DNA of 64,000 nt from an uncultured Olsenella sp. (GTDB lineage Bacteria > Actinomycetota > Coriobacteriia > Coriobacteriales > Atopobiaceae). The DNA lies in contig CASEVE010000005.1 in assembly GCA_949291295.1 (NCBI GenBank), forward strand, positions 25,892 to 89,891, given 5' to 3'. The stretch's first letter is position 1. Each line of letters starts with the position of its first letter. The position numbers and the translations under genes were made by a program. The notes beneath the pieces were generated by a model, which saw only the letters and a program-made list of their open reading frames with translations, had not been told where the DNA came from and did not search any database. Positions 25,909 through 34,816 of the stretch are shown here, piece by piece.

Positions 25909-27110
25909 CGGCGTCCCTTGAACGGGTTCTTAGGGGCGTGCCAGCGTTCCTTGGCAAAGTGCTCGGCCGCGTTGTCAGCTGCGCGCGACTCGCCCTCCTG
26001 CTCCTCGCTCATGGTGCCCGAATCGTCAAGCGAGCGCTCGGCGACAAGGGCGGCGATGTCGAGGAGCTGCTTTTGCGTGAGGTCGCGTGGGGTCTCGATG
26101 CGCACGACGGCGATGAGGTTGCCGCGCGCGATCATGCCCATGCGTGGCATGCCCTTGCGCTCGACGACGATCTGCTGGCCGTACTGACAGCCGGACGGGA
26201 CCTCCACGGTAACGCGCTCACCCTCCATGATGCCGTCAAGCGTCACCGTTGTGCCCACGATGGCCTGAAGGGCGTCGACCTGGACGGTGCAGTAGAGGTC
26301 GTCGCCCTGGCGCTCAAAGCGGTCGCTTTCCGCCACCTCGACGCTCACGACGAGGTCTCCGCTCGCGTCGCCGCGGACGCCTGCCTCACCCTTGCCGCTC
26401 ACCGTGATGGTCTGACCGCTGTGAACGCCTGCGGGTACCTGGACCTCGACCTTCTCGCGCGAGGGAGCCCTGCCCTGCCCCTCGCACGTCTCGCAGGGAT
26501 GGTCGATGACCTGCCCCTGCCCGTGGCAGACCGGGCAGGTTCCCTGCGTCTGCATCTGGCCGAAGATGGTTCGCTGCACCTCGACCACGCGACCCGAGCC
26601 ATGGCAGCGCTCGCAGGTGTGCATGTGGCCGCCTTCGGCAGCGCCCGTTCCCCCACAGTCCTCGCAGGGAGCAAGTCGCGTGTAGGCAACGGTCTTCTTG
26701 CAGCCGGCAGCGGCCTCCTCGAGGGTGATCTGAAGGCGGATTCCCATGTCTCGTCCACGCGTGCGCTGGGCGGAGCCCCCGCGACCTCCCATGCCTCCGA
26801 AGAAGGAGTCAAAGATGTCGCCGAAGCCAAAGCCGCCGCCTCCAAAGATGTCGGAGACGTCAACGTAGTCTGAGCCAAAGCCGGCGGGCCCGTTCGGATC
26901 GCCGTAACGATCGTAGTTGGAGCGCTTCTGCTCGTCGGAGAGCACCGAGTAGGCCTCGTTGACCTCCTTGAACTTCTCCTCTGCGTCTGGTGAGTCATTG
27001 ACGTCGGGGTGAAGCTTGCGCGCCTTTTTCAGAAACGCGCGCTTGATCGTCTTGGCATCAGCGTCGCGAGGCACCTCGAGCACCTCGTAGTAGTCCTTTT
27101 TTGGTTCCAC
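25905..27110 (-). CDS. dnaJ: Chaperone protein DnaJ
   Basis: Hsp40 co-chaperone that stimulates DnaK ATPase. 401 residues: J domain with HPD (KLHPDVN), a Gly/Phe linker, four zinc motifs ([32 protein letters not shown]) and two C-terminal substrate-binding domains, then an extra C-terminal tail ending PKNPFKGRR. The start is probably GTG 27110, with GGAG 7 nt upstream; the TTG two codons earlier is too close to it. A second DnaJ-like gene lies just upstream; grpE and dnaK are not in the window. Confidence 0.96.
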   Translation of the reverse strand: MEPKKDYYEVLEVPRDADAKTIKRAFLKKARKLHPDVNDSPDAEEKFKEVNEAYSVLSDEQKRSNYDRYGDPNGPAGFGSDYVDVSDIFGGGGFGFGDIFDSFFGGMGGRGGSAQRTRGRDMGIRLQITLEEAAAGCKKTVAYTRLAPCEDCGGTGAAEGGHMHTCERCHGSGRVVEVQRTIFGQMQTQGTCPVCHGQGQVIDHPCETCEGQGRAPSREKVEVQVPAGVHSGQTITVSGKGEAGVRGDASGDLVVSVEVAESDRFERQGDDLYCTVQVDALQAIVGTTVTLDGIMEGERVTVEVPSGCQYGQQIVVERKGMPRMGMIARGNLIAVVRIETPRDLTQKQLLDIAALVAERSLDDSGTMSEEQEGESRAADNAAEHFAKERWHAPKNPFKGRR

Positions 27111-27162
27111 GAGCAATCTCCAGAGACCTGAAAACCTATATACCGTCTGGGGTTATACCCAA

Positions 27163-27189
27163 AGGAGGCGGAGGACAAGCCCCCGCCTC
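27163..27189 (-). terminator. Possible terminator after the membrane DnaJ gene
   Basis: GAGGCGG (minus strand from 27189) pairs with CCGCCTC across an 11-nt loop, followed by CTTT. A second stem, CTACCC/GGGTAG, lies at 27193-27215. The T-run is short, so termination may be partial before dnaJ. Downstream, two GGTATA repeats (27156-27135 region) could belong to a dnaJ promoter. Confidence 0.4.
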
Positions 27190-27222
27190 AGACTACCCTA
27201 GCACTGATTGGGTAGCGGGGCC

Positions 27223-28332
27223 TCACCAAAGGCGACCATAGCCCATGTATCCCCCACGACCAAGACCTGCCGTGCAGGAGAACATGAGCGTGAAGACGAG
27301 CGCGATCATGAAGCCGTTTGACGCTCCGTTGGCGATGGCGACCCCGGCGTTTCTCCACCATCGCACACTTTTGCGAAGACCGTCGCGCACGACGAGGTAG
27401 CCACCTATGAGGATGGGGACAACAACGATGAAGAGAAGCGACGAGAGCGTTTGCGTGAGAAGCCCGAGCACGAGGAAGGGAAGCGCAAAGCCGATGAAGT
27501 TGAAGCCGCTTGCCTGCGAGCGCGTGAGACGCTCCTCGGGAACGCATACCCGGCACACAAAGTCTCCCGAGCTGGAACCGTTGGTTCCGGCGTTGCCCAT
27601 TCCGGTGAGGCGGACCTCGTCGCCGTCGTGACTTCCCGCGGGAACGTCGACAACGACCTCACTCGCGCTGAGCGTGCGCCCGGAGCCACCGCACGCCTGG
27701 CAGGGATTGGCGACCACGCGACCGGTACCCTCGCACTCCGGGCACGTCATGGCCATGACGCCAAAGATGCCGGTGTCAACGGTGATGTGTCCGCGCCCGC
27801 CGCAGGTCGGGCACGTCTCGGAGTGCTCCGACTCAACGGAGCCCGAGCCGTGACAGACGTCGCAGGGGGCGTAGCGCTGATACGTGACGCCTCGCCTGGT
27901 TCCCTTCGAGGCCGTTTCGGCATCGACGGTGAGCTCGTAGATCACGTCGGCGCCGGCACGCGGATTGTACGCACGAGACTTGCGGCGTGCCGAGGAGCCG
28001 CCAAAGCCGCCGCCAAACGGACCCCAACCAAACGGGCTTCCGCCAAAGCCGCCAAATGGGTCAGCGTAGCCACCTTGGGAGCTGGTCGGGGCTCCATAGC
28101 CAAAGGGCGAGCCAGAGCGCATGGCATCGTAGCGCTTGCGCTTGTCGGGATCGGAGAGCACGGCGTAGGCCTCGGAAACCTCCTTGAACTTCTCCTCTGC
28201 GTCCGGCTCCTTGTTGACATCGGGGTGAAGCTTGCGCGCCTTTGTCTGAAATGCCTTTCGAATCTCCTCGGTGGACGCGTCCTTCTCGACACCGAGGATT
28301 CCGTAGTAGTCCTTGTCGTTCATTGATGCCAT
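27223..28332 (-). CDS. DnaJ-like protein with C-terminal transmembrane segments
   Basis: 369-residue Hsp40 relative. J domain at residues 8-70 with HPD (36-38), Gly/Phe-rich linker (74-113), and four complete zinc motifs (CDVCHGSG 157, CPTCGGRG 174, CPECEGTG 197, CQACGGSG 211). Only the start of the substrate-binding C-terminal domain remains (about 221-266). The rest is replaced by hydrophobic helices: about 278-315 (one long or two short spans) and 339-357, separated by a basic [14 protein letters not shown] loop. ATG 28332 has GGGAG upstream. A membrane-bound co-chaperone is inferred; it cannot be ordinary DnaJ because the second C-terminal domain and dimerisation region are absent. Confidence 0.85.
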   Translation of the reverse strand: MASMNDKDYYGILGVEKDASTEEIRKAFQTKARKLHPDVNKEPDAEEKFKEVSEAYAVLSDPDKRKRYDAMRSGSPFGYGAPTSSQGGYADPFGGFGGSPFGWGPFGGGFGGSSARRKSRAYNPRAGADVIYELTVDAETASKGTRRGVTYQRYAPCDVCHGSGSVESEHSETCPTCGGRGHITVDTGIFGVMAMTCPECEGTGRVVANPCQACGGSGRTLSASEVVVDVPAGSHDGDEVRLTGMGNAGTNGSSSGDFVCRVCVPEERLTRSQASGFNFIGFALPFLVLGLLTQTLSSLLFIVVVPILIGGYLVVRDGLRKSVRWWRNAGVAIANGASNGFMIALVFTLMFSCTAGLGRGGYMGYGRLW

Positions 28333-28374
28333 GTGGCATGTCTCCCTGCTGGCGATACGTCACAGATGGGAGGA

Positions 28375-28397
28375 ATTATATCCGCTCAGCTTAAGCT
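28375..28397 (-). promoter_or_regulatory. Promoter element of the membrane DnaJ gene with palindrome
   Basis: Perfect -10 hexamer TATAAT on the minus strand (28380-28375), with the perfect 10-bp palindrome AGCTTAAGCT (28397-28388) just upstream where a -35/spacer would lie. No -35 consensus is seen, which suggests regulation by a factor at the palindrome. The site does not match CIRCE or HspR operators. Confidence 0.45.
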
Positions 28398-28425
28398 CAT
28401 GCTCAGAAGCGGGCGTATCCGCGCA

Positions 28426-28559
28426 GTCCACACGACGGGGAACCCGCGTGGACGCGTACCGACACTTTTGGGGCACAAAAACGTCGGCAAGGGTCCCCAC
28501 ACTCTGAGCGGGGACGCAAGCCGACACTCTGCATCGTCAAAATGTCGCTTTGCGTCCCC
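28426..28559. repeat. Cluster of intergenic hairpins
   Basis: Nested and adjacent inverted repeats: GTCCAC/GTGGAC (28426-28453), CCGAC/GTCGG (28459-28487), GTCCCC/GGGGAC (28493-28515), and a long stem GGGGACGCAAGCCGACA (28510-28526) pairing at 15 of 17 positions with 28543-28559. CCGACACT begins at 28459 and again at 28521, a 62-nt period. The long stem begins 9 nt after the comEB stop codon. Confidence 0.75.
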
Positions 28560-28567
28560 AAGGGGCA

Positions 28568-29038
28568 CTACTCAGCAAGCTCCATCTGGCGATACGAGAC
28601 GCCGCAGCGGTCGAGGATGTTCTTGGAGATGAGGTTGTCCTCGGTGCCGTTGTACTTGTCGTCAAGATAGACGACCTCGCCAATGCCCGCCTGCACGAGC
28701 GTCTTGGCGCACTCGTGACACGGAAAGAGCGTCACGTAGACCGTGGCACCCGTCATGTCCTTGAGGGAGCCCCGGTAGTTGAGGATGGCGTTTGCCTCGG
28801 CATGGATGACGTAGTTGTGCTTGTCGTAGAGGGGGTTGTCGGCCGTGCCCCAGGGGAACTCGTCATCGTTGAGGCCATGCGGCGTACCGTTGTAGCCAAC
28901 CGAGAGGATGCGGTGGTTGGTATCTGCGATGCAGGCGCCAACCTGCGTGTTTGGGTCCTTGCTTCGAAGGCTTGCGGCAATGGCGGCCTTCATGAAGAAC
29001 TCGTCCCATCCGATGACGTCTTGGCGCTTGCCCGGCAT
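28568..29038 (-). CDS. comEB: Deoxycytidylate (dCMP) deaminase
   Basis: Zinc enzyme converting dCMP to dUMP for thymidylate synthesis. 156 residues: zinc ligands in HAE (H79, catalytic E81) and PCHEC (C107, C110), plus the dCMP-specific N-terminal GWDEFFMKAA and GYNGTPHGLND segments. It is the ComEB-type protein of Gram-positive genomes, here separated from comEA/comEC by about 9 kb. ATG with GGGGAG upstream. Cytidine deaminase is ruled out by the extended dCMP motifs. Confidence 0.93.
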   Translation of the reverse strand: MPGKRQDVIGWDEFFMKAAIAASLRSKDPNTQVGACIADTNHRILSVGYNGTPHGLNDDEFPWGTADNPLYDKHNYVIHAEANAILNYRGSLKDMTGATVYVTLFPCHECAKTLVQAGIGEVVYLDDKYNGTEDNLISKNILDRCGVSYRQMELAE

Positions 29039-29116
29039 GGCACTCCCCTCTCGACAAAGTTTCTGCTGCTAGCATGGCGCATTTGCGCGCGCTGCGCAAG
29101 GGCGAGAAGGACGCTC

Positions 29117-30355
29117 CTAGCAGCTCGCCACGACGACCTCGCCAGGTGCGAGGTCCCAGAGGGCTCCGTAGAGCTCGTTGCCAAGAAGCCATCCTCGCTC
29201 GGTGGGCGCGAGTCGACCGTCTTTCTCGGCAAGAAGTCGTTGGGCGAGAAGATCGTCTATGGTGTCGTCAAACTTTGTTCCAAAGAGCTCACGCGCCCTG
29301 AGCACGAGTTCAGGACGAAGGCCATCGACGAGCCGCGCGCCAAGCATGAGGTCCTCGGCGAGCGCCTGTGCCTCGCTCAAGAACTCAAGCGAGAAGGACA
29401 GCGCAGACAGGCGCGGGCTCCTCGCAAACTCCTGTCTTCCCGTTCGGGTCGTGAGTCGAACTCGCGTGGCATTTGATGGGGGCTTGGGAAGCCTCGGGCA
29501 GGTCGTGCGAAGTCTTAAGTAGCCCTTGAGGTCAAGCATGCTCGAGGCTCCGGTCCCAAGACCGATATAGGAAACGCCGGTCCAATAGACAATGTTATGA
29601 CGACACTCTTTACCTGCGAGTGCATAGCTCGCAACCTCGTAGCGCCTAAGGTCAAAACCCTCAAGGAGGGCCTGAGCCTGAGTCATTCTTGAGGCCTGCA
29701 CTTCCTCGTCGTTCCAGTCACAGGGCTCATTGGCGTAGCGTGCGTCGAGAGCGGTCCCCTCCTCGATCTGGAGTGGGTAGACGCTCACATGACCAACGCC
29801 AAGACTGATTGCCCCCTTGAGCGTGTTGGCCCAGCTCTCGTCGGTCTGCTGGGGCGTCGCGCACATGAGGTCTACGGACACGTCGAGGCCCGTCGCTACC
29901 GCAGCATTGACGCGCTCGCGCGCGCAGGCGGAGCTGTGGAGCCTTCCAAGCTCGACAAGCTCGTCGTCATTCAGGCTTTGCACGCCAATGGAGAGCCTCG
30001 TGGCGCCCGCCTCGCGCACGGCGAGAAGAACGTCATCGGTGAGCGAGTCGGGGTTGGCCTCGCAGGTGAGCTCTCGAATCCCCGGAGCTGCGCTGCGGAC
30101 CGCAGACACAAGCGAGCCAAGGCCCTCATTGCCAAGAAGCGTCGGGGTGCCGCCGCCCACGTAAGCCGTGTCGCAGCATCCCAGCAGGCCCAGTGATTCG
30201 ACCTCCCCTATCTGTGCCTCAAGCGCGCAGACATACGAAGTCATCAGCGGGTCGCCCACAGGCGTGGCCCACGAGGAGAAGTCGCAGTATGCGCACTTGC
30301 GTGAGCAGAACGGGACGTGCAGGTAGAGCGCGCCGACCCCAGAATCAGCAGACAT
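29117..30355 (-). CDS. hemW: Radical SAM heme chaperone HemW
   Basis: Radical SAM protein related to HemN that binds and delivers heme. 412 residues with C17, C21 and C24 in CSRKCAYCDFSS; the CxxxCxxC motif is followed by YVGGGTPTLLG and the FDLRRYEVASYALAGKECRHN segment typical of HemW. I place the start at ATG 30355 (GAGGT 9 nt upstream) rather than an in-frame TTG further up; it overlaps dusB by 11 nt. Genuine coproporphyrinogen dehydrogenase activity is not expected. lepA-hemW proximity is conserved widely. Confidence 0.93.
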   Translation of the reverse strand: MSADSGVGALYLHVPFCSRKCAYCDFSSWATPVGDPLMTSYVCALEAQIGEVESLGLLGCCDTAYVGGGTPTLLGNEGLGSLVSAVRSAAPGIRELTCEANPDSLTDDVLLAVREAGATRLSIGVQSLNDDELVELGRLHSSACARERVNAAVATGLDVSVDLMCATPQQTDESWANTLKGAISLGVGHVSVYPLQIEEGTALDARYANEPCDWNDEEVQASRMTQAQALLEGFDLRRYEVASYALAGKECRHNIVYWTGVSYIGLGTGASSMLDLKGYLRLRTTCPRLPKPPSNATRVRLTTRTGRQEFARSPRLSALSFSLEFLSEAQALAEDLMLGARLVDGLRPELVLRARELFGTKFDDTIDDLLAQRLLAEKDGRLAPTERGWLLGNELYGALWDLAPGEVVVASC

Positions 30356-31334
30356 GCGCGCGAACCTCTGCCGCAACGGAGAGAAACTCCTCGGCGGTAA
30401 CGCAGCTCATAGCGGCGTTTCTCCAGCGAGCAGCGTCGGGCATGCCTTTGAAGTACCATCCCGCGAGGCTGCGGGCCCGCTTGAGGTGGGCGCCCGTGGT
30501 CTCGAGCAGGCGCACGTGGCACTCAAAGGCGGAGATCTTCTCGGCGGTGCTTGGCTCGTGACCCGAGAAGACCCATGGGTTGCCATAGGTTCCGCGGGCG
30601 ACCATCACTGCCGCGGCTCCGGTCTGCGCGAGCACGCGCCGCGCGGCGTTGTGCGATAGGATGTCGCCTGAGGCTATGACGGGGATGGCCACGGCGTCCA
30701 CGACGCGGCTCACGGCGCTCCAATCGGCTTCGCCGTGATACATCTGCGTGGCAAAGCGCCCGTGCACGGCCACAGCAGTGGCGCCGGCGTCCTCCATCGC
30801 GCGCGCAAACTCAGGAGCAACCTCCTGCCCCATGTAGCGTCCTCTGCGAATCTTCACCGTCACGCGGGCGTCCGGGGCGCCCTCGCAGCATGCGCGCACG
30901 ATCTTCGCGGCAAGCGCTGGGTTCTCCAGCAGCGCCGAGCCTTCGCCCTTCTTGGTCACCTTGGGAACGGGACAGGCCATGTTGATGTCAATCAGGGCAA
31001 GGCGATCTCCAAGACGCGCTGCAACGCGCTCGACGGACTCGCGGAAAAGCTCTGGTTTGGAGCCAAAGAGCTGCACGGCGATGTCCGGCTCAGCGGGATC
31101 GGGATCTACGAGCTCCCAGCTCTTCTCGCCATAGTGGAGCCCTGCGCACGAGACCATCTCCGAGTAGGCCAGCGCCGCGCCGCCAGCGCGGGCCATGAGG
31201 CGATACGCGGCATCAGAGACGCCCGCCATCGGTGCCATGAGGAGCTTTCCTGCAAAGTCACGGTCCCAGGAGCGCGCCGTGGAAGAAAGCGCCGCCGCAG
31301 GGGCGTAGGCCGCCAGGACCTCGGCGGCCGTCAC
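30345..31334 (-). CDS. dusB: tRNA-dihydrouridine synthase
   Basis: FMN-dependent enzyme reducing uridine to dihydrouridine in the tRNA D-arm. 329 residues; FMN-binding [12 protein letters not shown] at the start, [22 protein letters not shown] with the catalytic Cys, KIRRGRY and [15 protein letters not shown] place the start at GTG 31334, which overlaps the lepA stop (GTGA), because upstream in-frame codons lie inside lepA and read as nonsense. DusB is the likely subfamily of Gram-positive type; the exact target position cannot be told. Confidence 0.93.
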   Translation of the reverse strand: MTAAEVLAAYAPAAALSSTARSWDRDFAGKLLMAPMAGVSDAAYRLMARAGGAALAYSEMVSCAGLHYGEKSWELVDPDPAEPDIAVQLFGSKPELFRESVERVAARLGDRLALIDINMACPVPKVTKKGEGSALLENPALAAKIVRACCEGAPDARVTVKIRRGRYMGQEVAPEFARAMEDAGATAVAVHGRFATQMYHGEADWSAVSRVVDAVAIPVIASGDILSHNAARRVLAQTGAAAVMVARGTYGNPWVFSGHEPSTAEKISAFECHVRLLETTGAHLKRARSLAGWYFKGMPDAARWRNAAMSCVTAEEFLSVAAEVRAHVC

Positions 31335-33142
31335 TGGTCGTCCACCTTGAGGACGGCGAGAAACGCTTCCTGCGGCACCTCCACCGACCCAATCTGCTTC
31401 ATGCGCTTCTTGCCCTCCTTCTGCTTCTCGAGGAGCTTGCGCTTGCGGGAGATGTCGCCGCCGTAGCACTTGGCCAGGACGTCCTTGCGAACGGCCTTGA
31501 CGGTGCTTCTGGAGATGATCTTGTTACCGATGGCGCCTTGGATGGGCACCTCGAACTGCTGGCGCGGAATGATCTCCTTGAGCTTGTCGCAGAGCCCGCG
31601 CGCGAGGGTGTAGGCCTTGTCGCGGTGCACGATGAAGCTGAGGGCGTCCACCTCGTCGCCGGAGAGCAGGATGTCGAGCTTCACGAGGTCGCTCGTTCTG
31701 TAGTCGGAGAACTCGTAGTCAAGGCTCGCATAGCCCTTGGTGCGGCTCTTGAGCTGGTCGAAGAAATCGAGGATGAGCTCGGCGAGCGGAATGTCAAAGT
31801 GCATCTCGACGGACTTTTCGCTGAGATAGATCATATCCTGCGTGATGCCTCGGTGCTCGATGGCAAGCTGCATGACCGCGCCCGTGTACTCGGGCGGAAC
31901 GATTACCTTGGCCTTGAGGTAGGGCTCCTCGATGTGGTCGATGCGCGTGACGTCGGGCAGGTCCTGGGGGCTTCTCACCTCAATCATCTCACCGTCGGTC
32001 TTGTAGACGTGATAGTCCACGGAGGGACTCGTCGCAATGAGCGAGAGCGAGAACTCGCGCTCAAGGCGCTCCTTGACGACCTCCATGTGGAGAAGCCCCA
32101 AAAAGCCCACGCGGAAGCCAAAGCCCAGGGCCACGGAGGTCTCGGGGCTCCACGTGAGCGAGGGGTCGTTCACGCGCAGCTTCTCGAGGGCGTCGCGAAG
32201 ATTCTCGTAGTCCTTGTTGTCCACGGGGAAGATGCCGGTGTAGACCATGGGCTTGGCCTCGCGGTAACCCGGCAGCGCCTCGGGGCAGGGACGGTCACGA
32301 TACGTGAGCGTGTCGCCCACGCGAACGGCCTCGGGGTTCTTAAGGCCCGTGACCACAAAGCCGACCTCGCCCACGCCCAGCTCGTCCACGAGCTGCTCGG
32401 CCGGACGCTTGACGCCCACGCCGTCAACAAGGAAGCCCTCGCCCGCCTGCATCATGAAGAGCTGGTCGCCCTTTCTGATGTGACCGTCAAAGACGCGCAC
32501 CGTGGCCACGACGCCACGATACTCGTCGAAGTAGGAGTCTAGGATGAGCGCCTTGAGCGGCGCCTCGTAGTCGCCCTTGGGCGGCGAGACGAGCACGACG
32601 ATGGCCTCGAGAAGATCGTGGATGCCCTCCCCCGTCTTTCCGGAGACGCACACGGCGTCATCGGCCGGAATGGCAAGGTCCTCCTCGATCTCCTCCTTGA
32701 CCTCGTCGGGATGGGCGCTCGGCAGGTCAATCTTGTTGATTGCCGGCACGATGTCGAGGCTGGCGTTCATCGCGAGGTTGGCATTGGAGACCGTCTGCGC
32801 CTCCACGCCCTGCGTGGCGTCGACCACGAGCACCGCGCCCTCGCAGGCCGCAAGGCTGCGCGAAACCTCGTAGGTGAAGTCGACGTGCCCCGGCGTGTCG
32901 ATGAGGTTGAACTGGTAGGTATCACCATCGTCGGCATCGTAGGTCACGCGCACGGCGTTTGACTTGATCGTGATGCCGCGCTCGCGCTCGATGTCCATGG
33001 TGTCGAGCAGCTGGGCCTCCATGTCGCGCTCCTCCACCGTATGGGTGAGCTCGAGAATGCGGTCCGAGATGGTCGACTTGCCGTGGTCGATGTGCGCAAC
33101 GATTGAGAAGTTGCGAATATGTGAGGTATCGTTAGTAGACAT
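31331..33142 (-). CDS. lepA: Elongation factor 4 (LepA)
   Basis: Ribosomal back-translocase GTPase. 603 residues, G-domain P-loop AHIDHGKST near residues 16-24, [16 protein letters not shown], then EF-G-like domains and the LepA-specific C-terminal domain ([24 protein letters not shown]). No ribosome site precedes the ATG; a TATCAT -10 ends 8 nt before the A of ATG, consistent with a leaderless transcript. It is divergent from rpsT and overlaps dusB by 4 nt. Confidence 0.98.
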   Translation of the reverse strand: MSTNDTSHIRNFSIVAHIDHGKSTISDRILELTHTVEERDMEAQLLDTMDIERERGITIKSNAVRVTYDADDGDTYQFNLIDTPGHVDFTYEVSRSLAACEGAVLVVDATQGVEAQTVSNANLAMNASLDIVPAINKIDLPSAHPDEVKEEIEEDLAIPADDAVCVSGKTGEGIHDLLEAIVVLVSPPKGDYEAPLKALILDSYFDEYRGVVATVRVFDGHIRKGDQLFMMQAGEGFLVDGVGVKRPAEQLVDELGVGEVGFVVTGLKNPEAVRVGDTLTYRDRPCPEALPGYREAKPMVYTGIFPVDNKDYENLRDALEKLRVNDPSLTWSPETSVALGFGFRVGFLGLLHMEVVKERLEREFSLSLIATSPSVDYHVYKTDGEMIEVRSPQDLPDVTRIDHIEEPYLKAKVIVPPEYTGAVMQLAIEHRGITQDMIYLSEKSVEMHFDIPLAELILDFFDQLKSRTKGYASLDYEFSDYRTSDLVKLDILLSGDEVDALSFIVHRDKAYTLARGLCDKLKEIIPRQQFEVPIQGAIGNKIISRSTVKAVRKDVLAKCYGGDISRKRKLLEKQKEGKKRMKQIGSVEVPQEAFLAVLKVDDQ

Positions 33143-33149
33143 GAGGTGA

Positions 33150-33155
33150 ATGATA
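33150..33155 (-). promoter_or_regulatory. Candidate -10 of a leaderless lepA transcript
   Basis: TATCAT on the minus strand with 7 nt between it and the ATG of lepA. The normal -10 to start-site distance would place the 5' end at or one nt before the start codon. The -35 region is poor (3 of 6 at best). Confidence 0.35.
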
Positions 33156-33173
33156 GCGAACTCGCGACCGATA

Positions 33174-33182
33174 TGCTATATT
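33174..33182 (+). promoter_or_regulatory. rpsT promoter (extended -10)
   Basis: TGCTATATT on the plus strand is an extended -10 (TG-N-TATATT; hexamer 33177-33182, 5 of 6). The -35 is weak, as is common with extended -10 promoters. The rpsT GTG is about 60 nt downstream. Confidence 0.55.
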
Positions 33183-33250
33183 CATCGAGTTGACCTCGCC
33201 GTGTCTCAGCACAGAGGCCTCAGATAAGTAAGAACCGAAAGGAACTGCAC

Positions 33251-33514
33251 GTGGCTAACATCAAGTCTCAGAAGAAGCGCATCATCACCGCTGAGAAGGC
33301 GCGTCAGCGCAACCGCGCGGTCCGCTCCGAGCTCAAGACCGCTGTCAAGAAGGTTCGCACCGCCGTCGAGGCCGGTGACGCCGCTGCCGCTCAGGACGCC
33401 GCCAACAAGGCGAGCCGTCTGCTCGACAAGGCTGCCTCCAAGGGCATCATCCACAAGAACCAGGCCGCTCAGCGCAAGAGCGGCGTTCAGAAGCTCGTGA
33501 ACACCATCAAGTAG
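33251..33514 (+). CDS. rpsT: 30S ribosomal protein S20
   Basis: 16S rRNA-binding protein of 87 residues: [20 protein letters not shown] at the N-terminus, a three-helix Lys/Ala-rich body, and [19 protein letters not shown] near the end. GTG start with AAAGGA 8 nt upstream; GTG or TTG starts are usual for rpsT. It is the only plus-strand gene here, has its own promoter and terminator, and is divergent from lepA and convergent with holA, an arrangement conserved in many bacteria. Confidence 0.98.
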   Translation: MANIKSQKKRIITAEKARQRNRAVRSELKTAVKKVRTAVEAGDAAAAQDAANKASRLLDKAASKGIIHKNQAAQRKSGVQKLVNTIK

Positions 33515-33540
33515 TTCTCGCTTCATAGCGCATTGAAGAC

Positions 33541-33575
33541 GCGGATCCGGGGTGCTGCCCGGGTCCGCGTTTTTG
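33541..33575 (+). terminator. rpsT terminator
   Basis: Stem GCGGATCCGG / CCGGGTCCGC-type pairing with a short loop, directly followed by GTTTTTG on the plus strand, 26 nt after the rpsT stop. Good intrinsic terminator. Confidence 0.88.
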
Positions 33576-33640
33576 TCGCCGCGTTTTGTCGTCCTTATCG
33601 GATGTGCGCCCATCGTCCGCTCTGTCGCAGCCTCCCTAGA

Positions 33641-33756
33641 GTGGGCACAGAACTTTAACCAGATTGCCTGGCGTCTGTTACGTGGGCACTCCTGACCTGC
33701 GAAAATACAGACAAAGTTACTTAAGTGGGCACGAGTGATTTCACTATTGTGCCCAC
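33641..33756. repeat. GTGGGCAC-box intergenic element, copy B
   Basis: GTGGGCAC at 33641-33648, 33682-33689 and 33725-33732, and the inverted GTGCCCAC at 33749-33756. Start-to-start distances 41, 43 and 24 nt are the same as in copy A (20065-20180). The last two boxes form the perfect 12-bp stem TTAAGTGGGCAC / GTGCCCACTTAA. Sequence between boxes is only partly conserved. Confidence 0.87.
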
Positions 33757-33826
33757 TTAAAAGCTGCACGGGACGTGGCGCCAGCCAAGCGACGAGCTTC
33801 TCACGGCAAGAAAGGCGGCAGGTAAC

Positions 33827-34786
33827 TCACTTCGAGCAGATACGTGCGATGAGCCTCACCATCACGGTATCGGCGTCATCGCCGCTCTTGAGCGCGCGCT
33901 CGGCAGAGGCACACGCACCGAGAAGATCATCAAGCTCGCCGTCCGAAAAGGCTCTTGCCCAACGAACGTGGTTTCTCACCTGCCAGTCCTGCTTCTTGAG
34001 CTCCGAGGCAAGCGCGTGGGCCTGGCCGCGCGCGTCGAGGGAGCGGGCGCAGACAAGCTCGCGGAGTCGTCCCACGATGAGCGAGAGCAGGCCAAGTTCG
34101 GATCCGTCGAGCAGATGGTACAGCGCAAGTGCGCGATGGGCGTCGCGCCCGGAGAGCCTGTCCAGAAACTCCCACGGCTTGACCTCGGCCACGCGCGCGA
34201 CGTTCTTCTCGACAAAGGGCCGCGTGATGGTCCCGACGCCCCCGAGAAGCGCCGCGAGCGTGGCAATCTGCGTATCGAGCATCGTCGTGGACTCCCCCAC
34301 GCGCGCCACGAGCTCCACCGCGGCGTCCTGTGCGATCGACACACCATGGGCCTGTGCGAGTTTCTGCACGTAAGGCGGCAGGTCGCGCCCCTTCTTAGCT
34401 GCGCACTCGATCACCGACTTGGAACCGATCTTTGCCACAGCCTTGTAGAGGCGCGTCGTCTTGGCAAGCGTCCCGGCAACGAGGGCGAGCGTGCAGCTCT
34501 CGTTGGGGTTGGCAAGGTACGTGACAAGCGCCTCGGAGACGGCCCTGGGCAGCTTCTCGGCGTTCTCAATGACCACCACGCGGCGCTCGCCTCCCATGGG
34601 GAGGGTATTCAGCGACGCGAGCACGCCAACGGGCTCAAGATCTCCCGAGGCAACGAGCTCCTCGAGGTTAAACGCCGAGAAGGGCCCGTCCACACGCGCC
34701 TTGAGGCGAGTGACGGCCTGTTTGCGCTTGAGCTCGTCCGGGCCCACGATGAGATAGGCTGGGAGCAGCGCGGGCTTGTCAGCCAT
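33827..34786 (-). CDS. holA: DNA polymerase III subunit delta
   Basis: Clamp-loader subunit that opens the sliding clamp. 319 residues with the N-terminal AAA+-like domain (PAYLIVGPDELKRKQAVTRL, no functional Walker A), the LNTLPMGGERRVVVIENAEKL segment typical of HolA, and a helical C-terminal collar domain. ATG with AAGGAG. In many bacteria holA directly follows comEC; here a toxin-antitoxin pair intervenes. Confidence 0.93.
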   Translation of the reverse strand: MADKPALLPAYLIVGPDELKRKQAVTRLKARVDGPFSAFNLEELVASGDLEPVGVLASLNTLPMGGERRVVVIENAEKLPRAVSEALVTYLANPNESCTLALVAGTLAKTTRLYKAVAKIGSKSVIECAAKKGRDLPPYVQKLAQAHGVSIAQDAAVELVARVGESTTMLDTQIATLAALLGGVGTITRPFVEKNVARVAEVKPWEFLDRLSGRDAHRALALYHLLDGSELGLLSLIVGRLRELVCARSLDARGQAHALASELKKQDWQVRNHVRWARAFSDGELDDLLGACASAERALKSGDDADTVMVRLIARICSK

Positions 34787-34816
34787 GTGACTCCTTTCTG
34801 GCAGCCTAGCGGAGAA

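Larger units (their letters stand above)
28333..28567. other. Promoter and hairpin cluster between comEB and the membrane DnaJ gene
   Basis: 235 nt: a promoter region next to the DnaJ-like gene, then at least four inverted repeats between 28426 and 28559. No gene is seen. Confidence 0.6.
33515..33826. other. rpsT-holA convergent intergenic region
   Basis: 312 nt without a gene. It contains the rpsT terminator (33541-33575) and the GTGGGCAC-box element (33641-33756). Reading frames antisense to rpsT that extend into it are not supported. Confidence 0.6.

Noticed and set aside
28375..28397. CIRCE or HspR (HAIR) heat-shock operator at the DnaJ genes
   Set aside because: Neither the CIRCE 9-9-9 repeat nor the CTTGAGT-N7-ACTCAAG motif is present at either DnaJ gene.
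33206..33769. 187-codon minus-strand frame antisense to rpsT
   Set aside because: Shadow of rpsT extended through its terminator and a repeat; no ribosome site.
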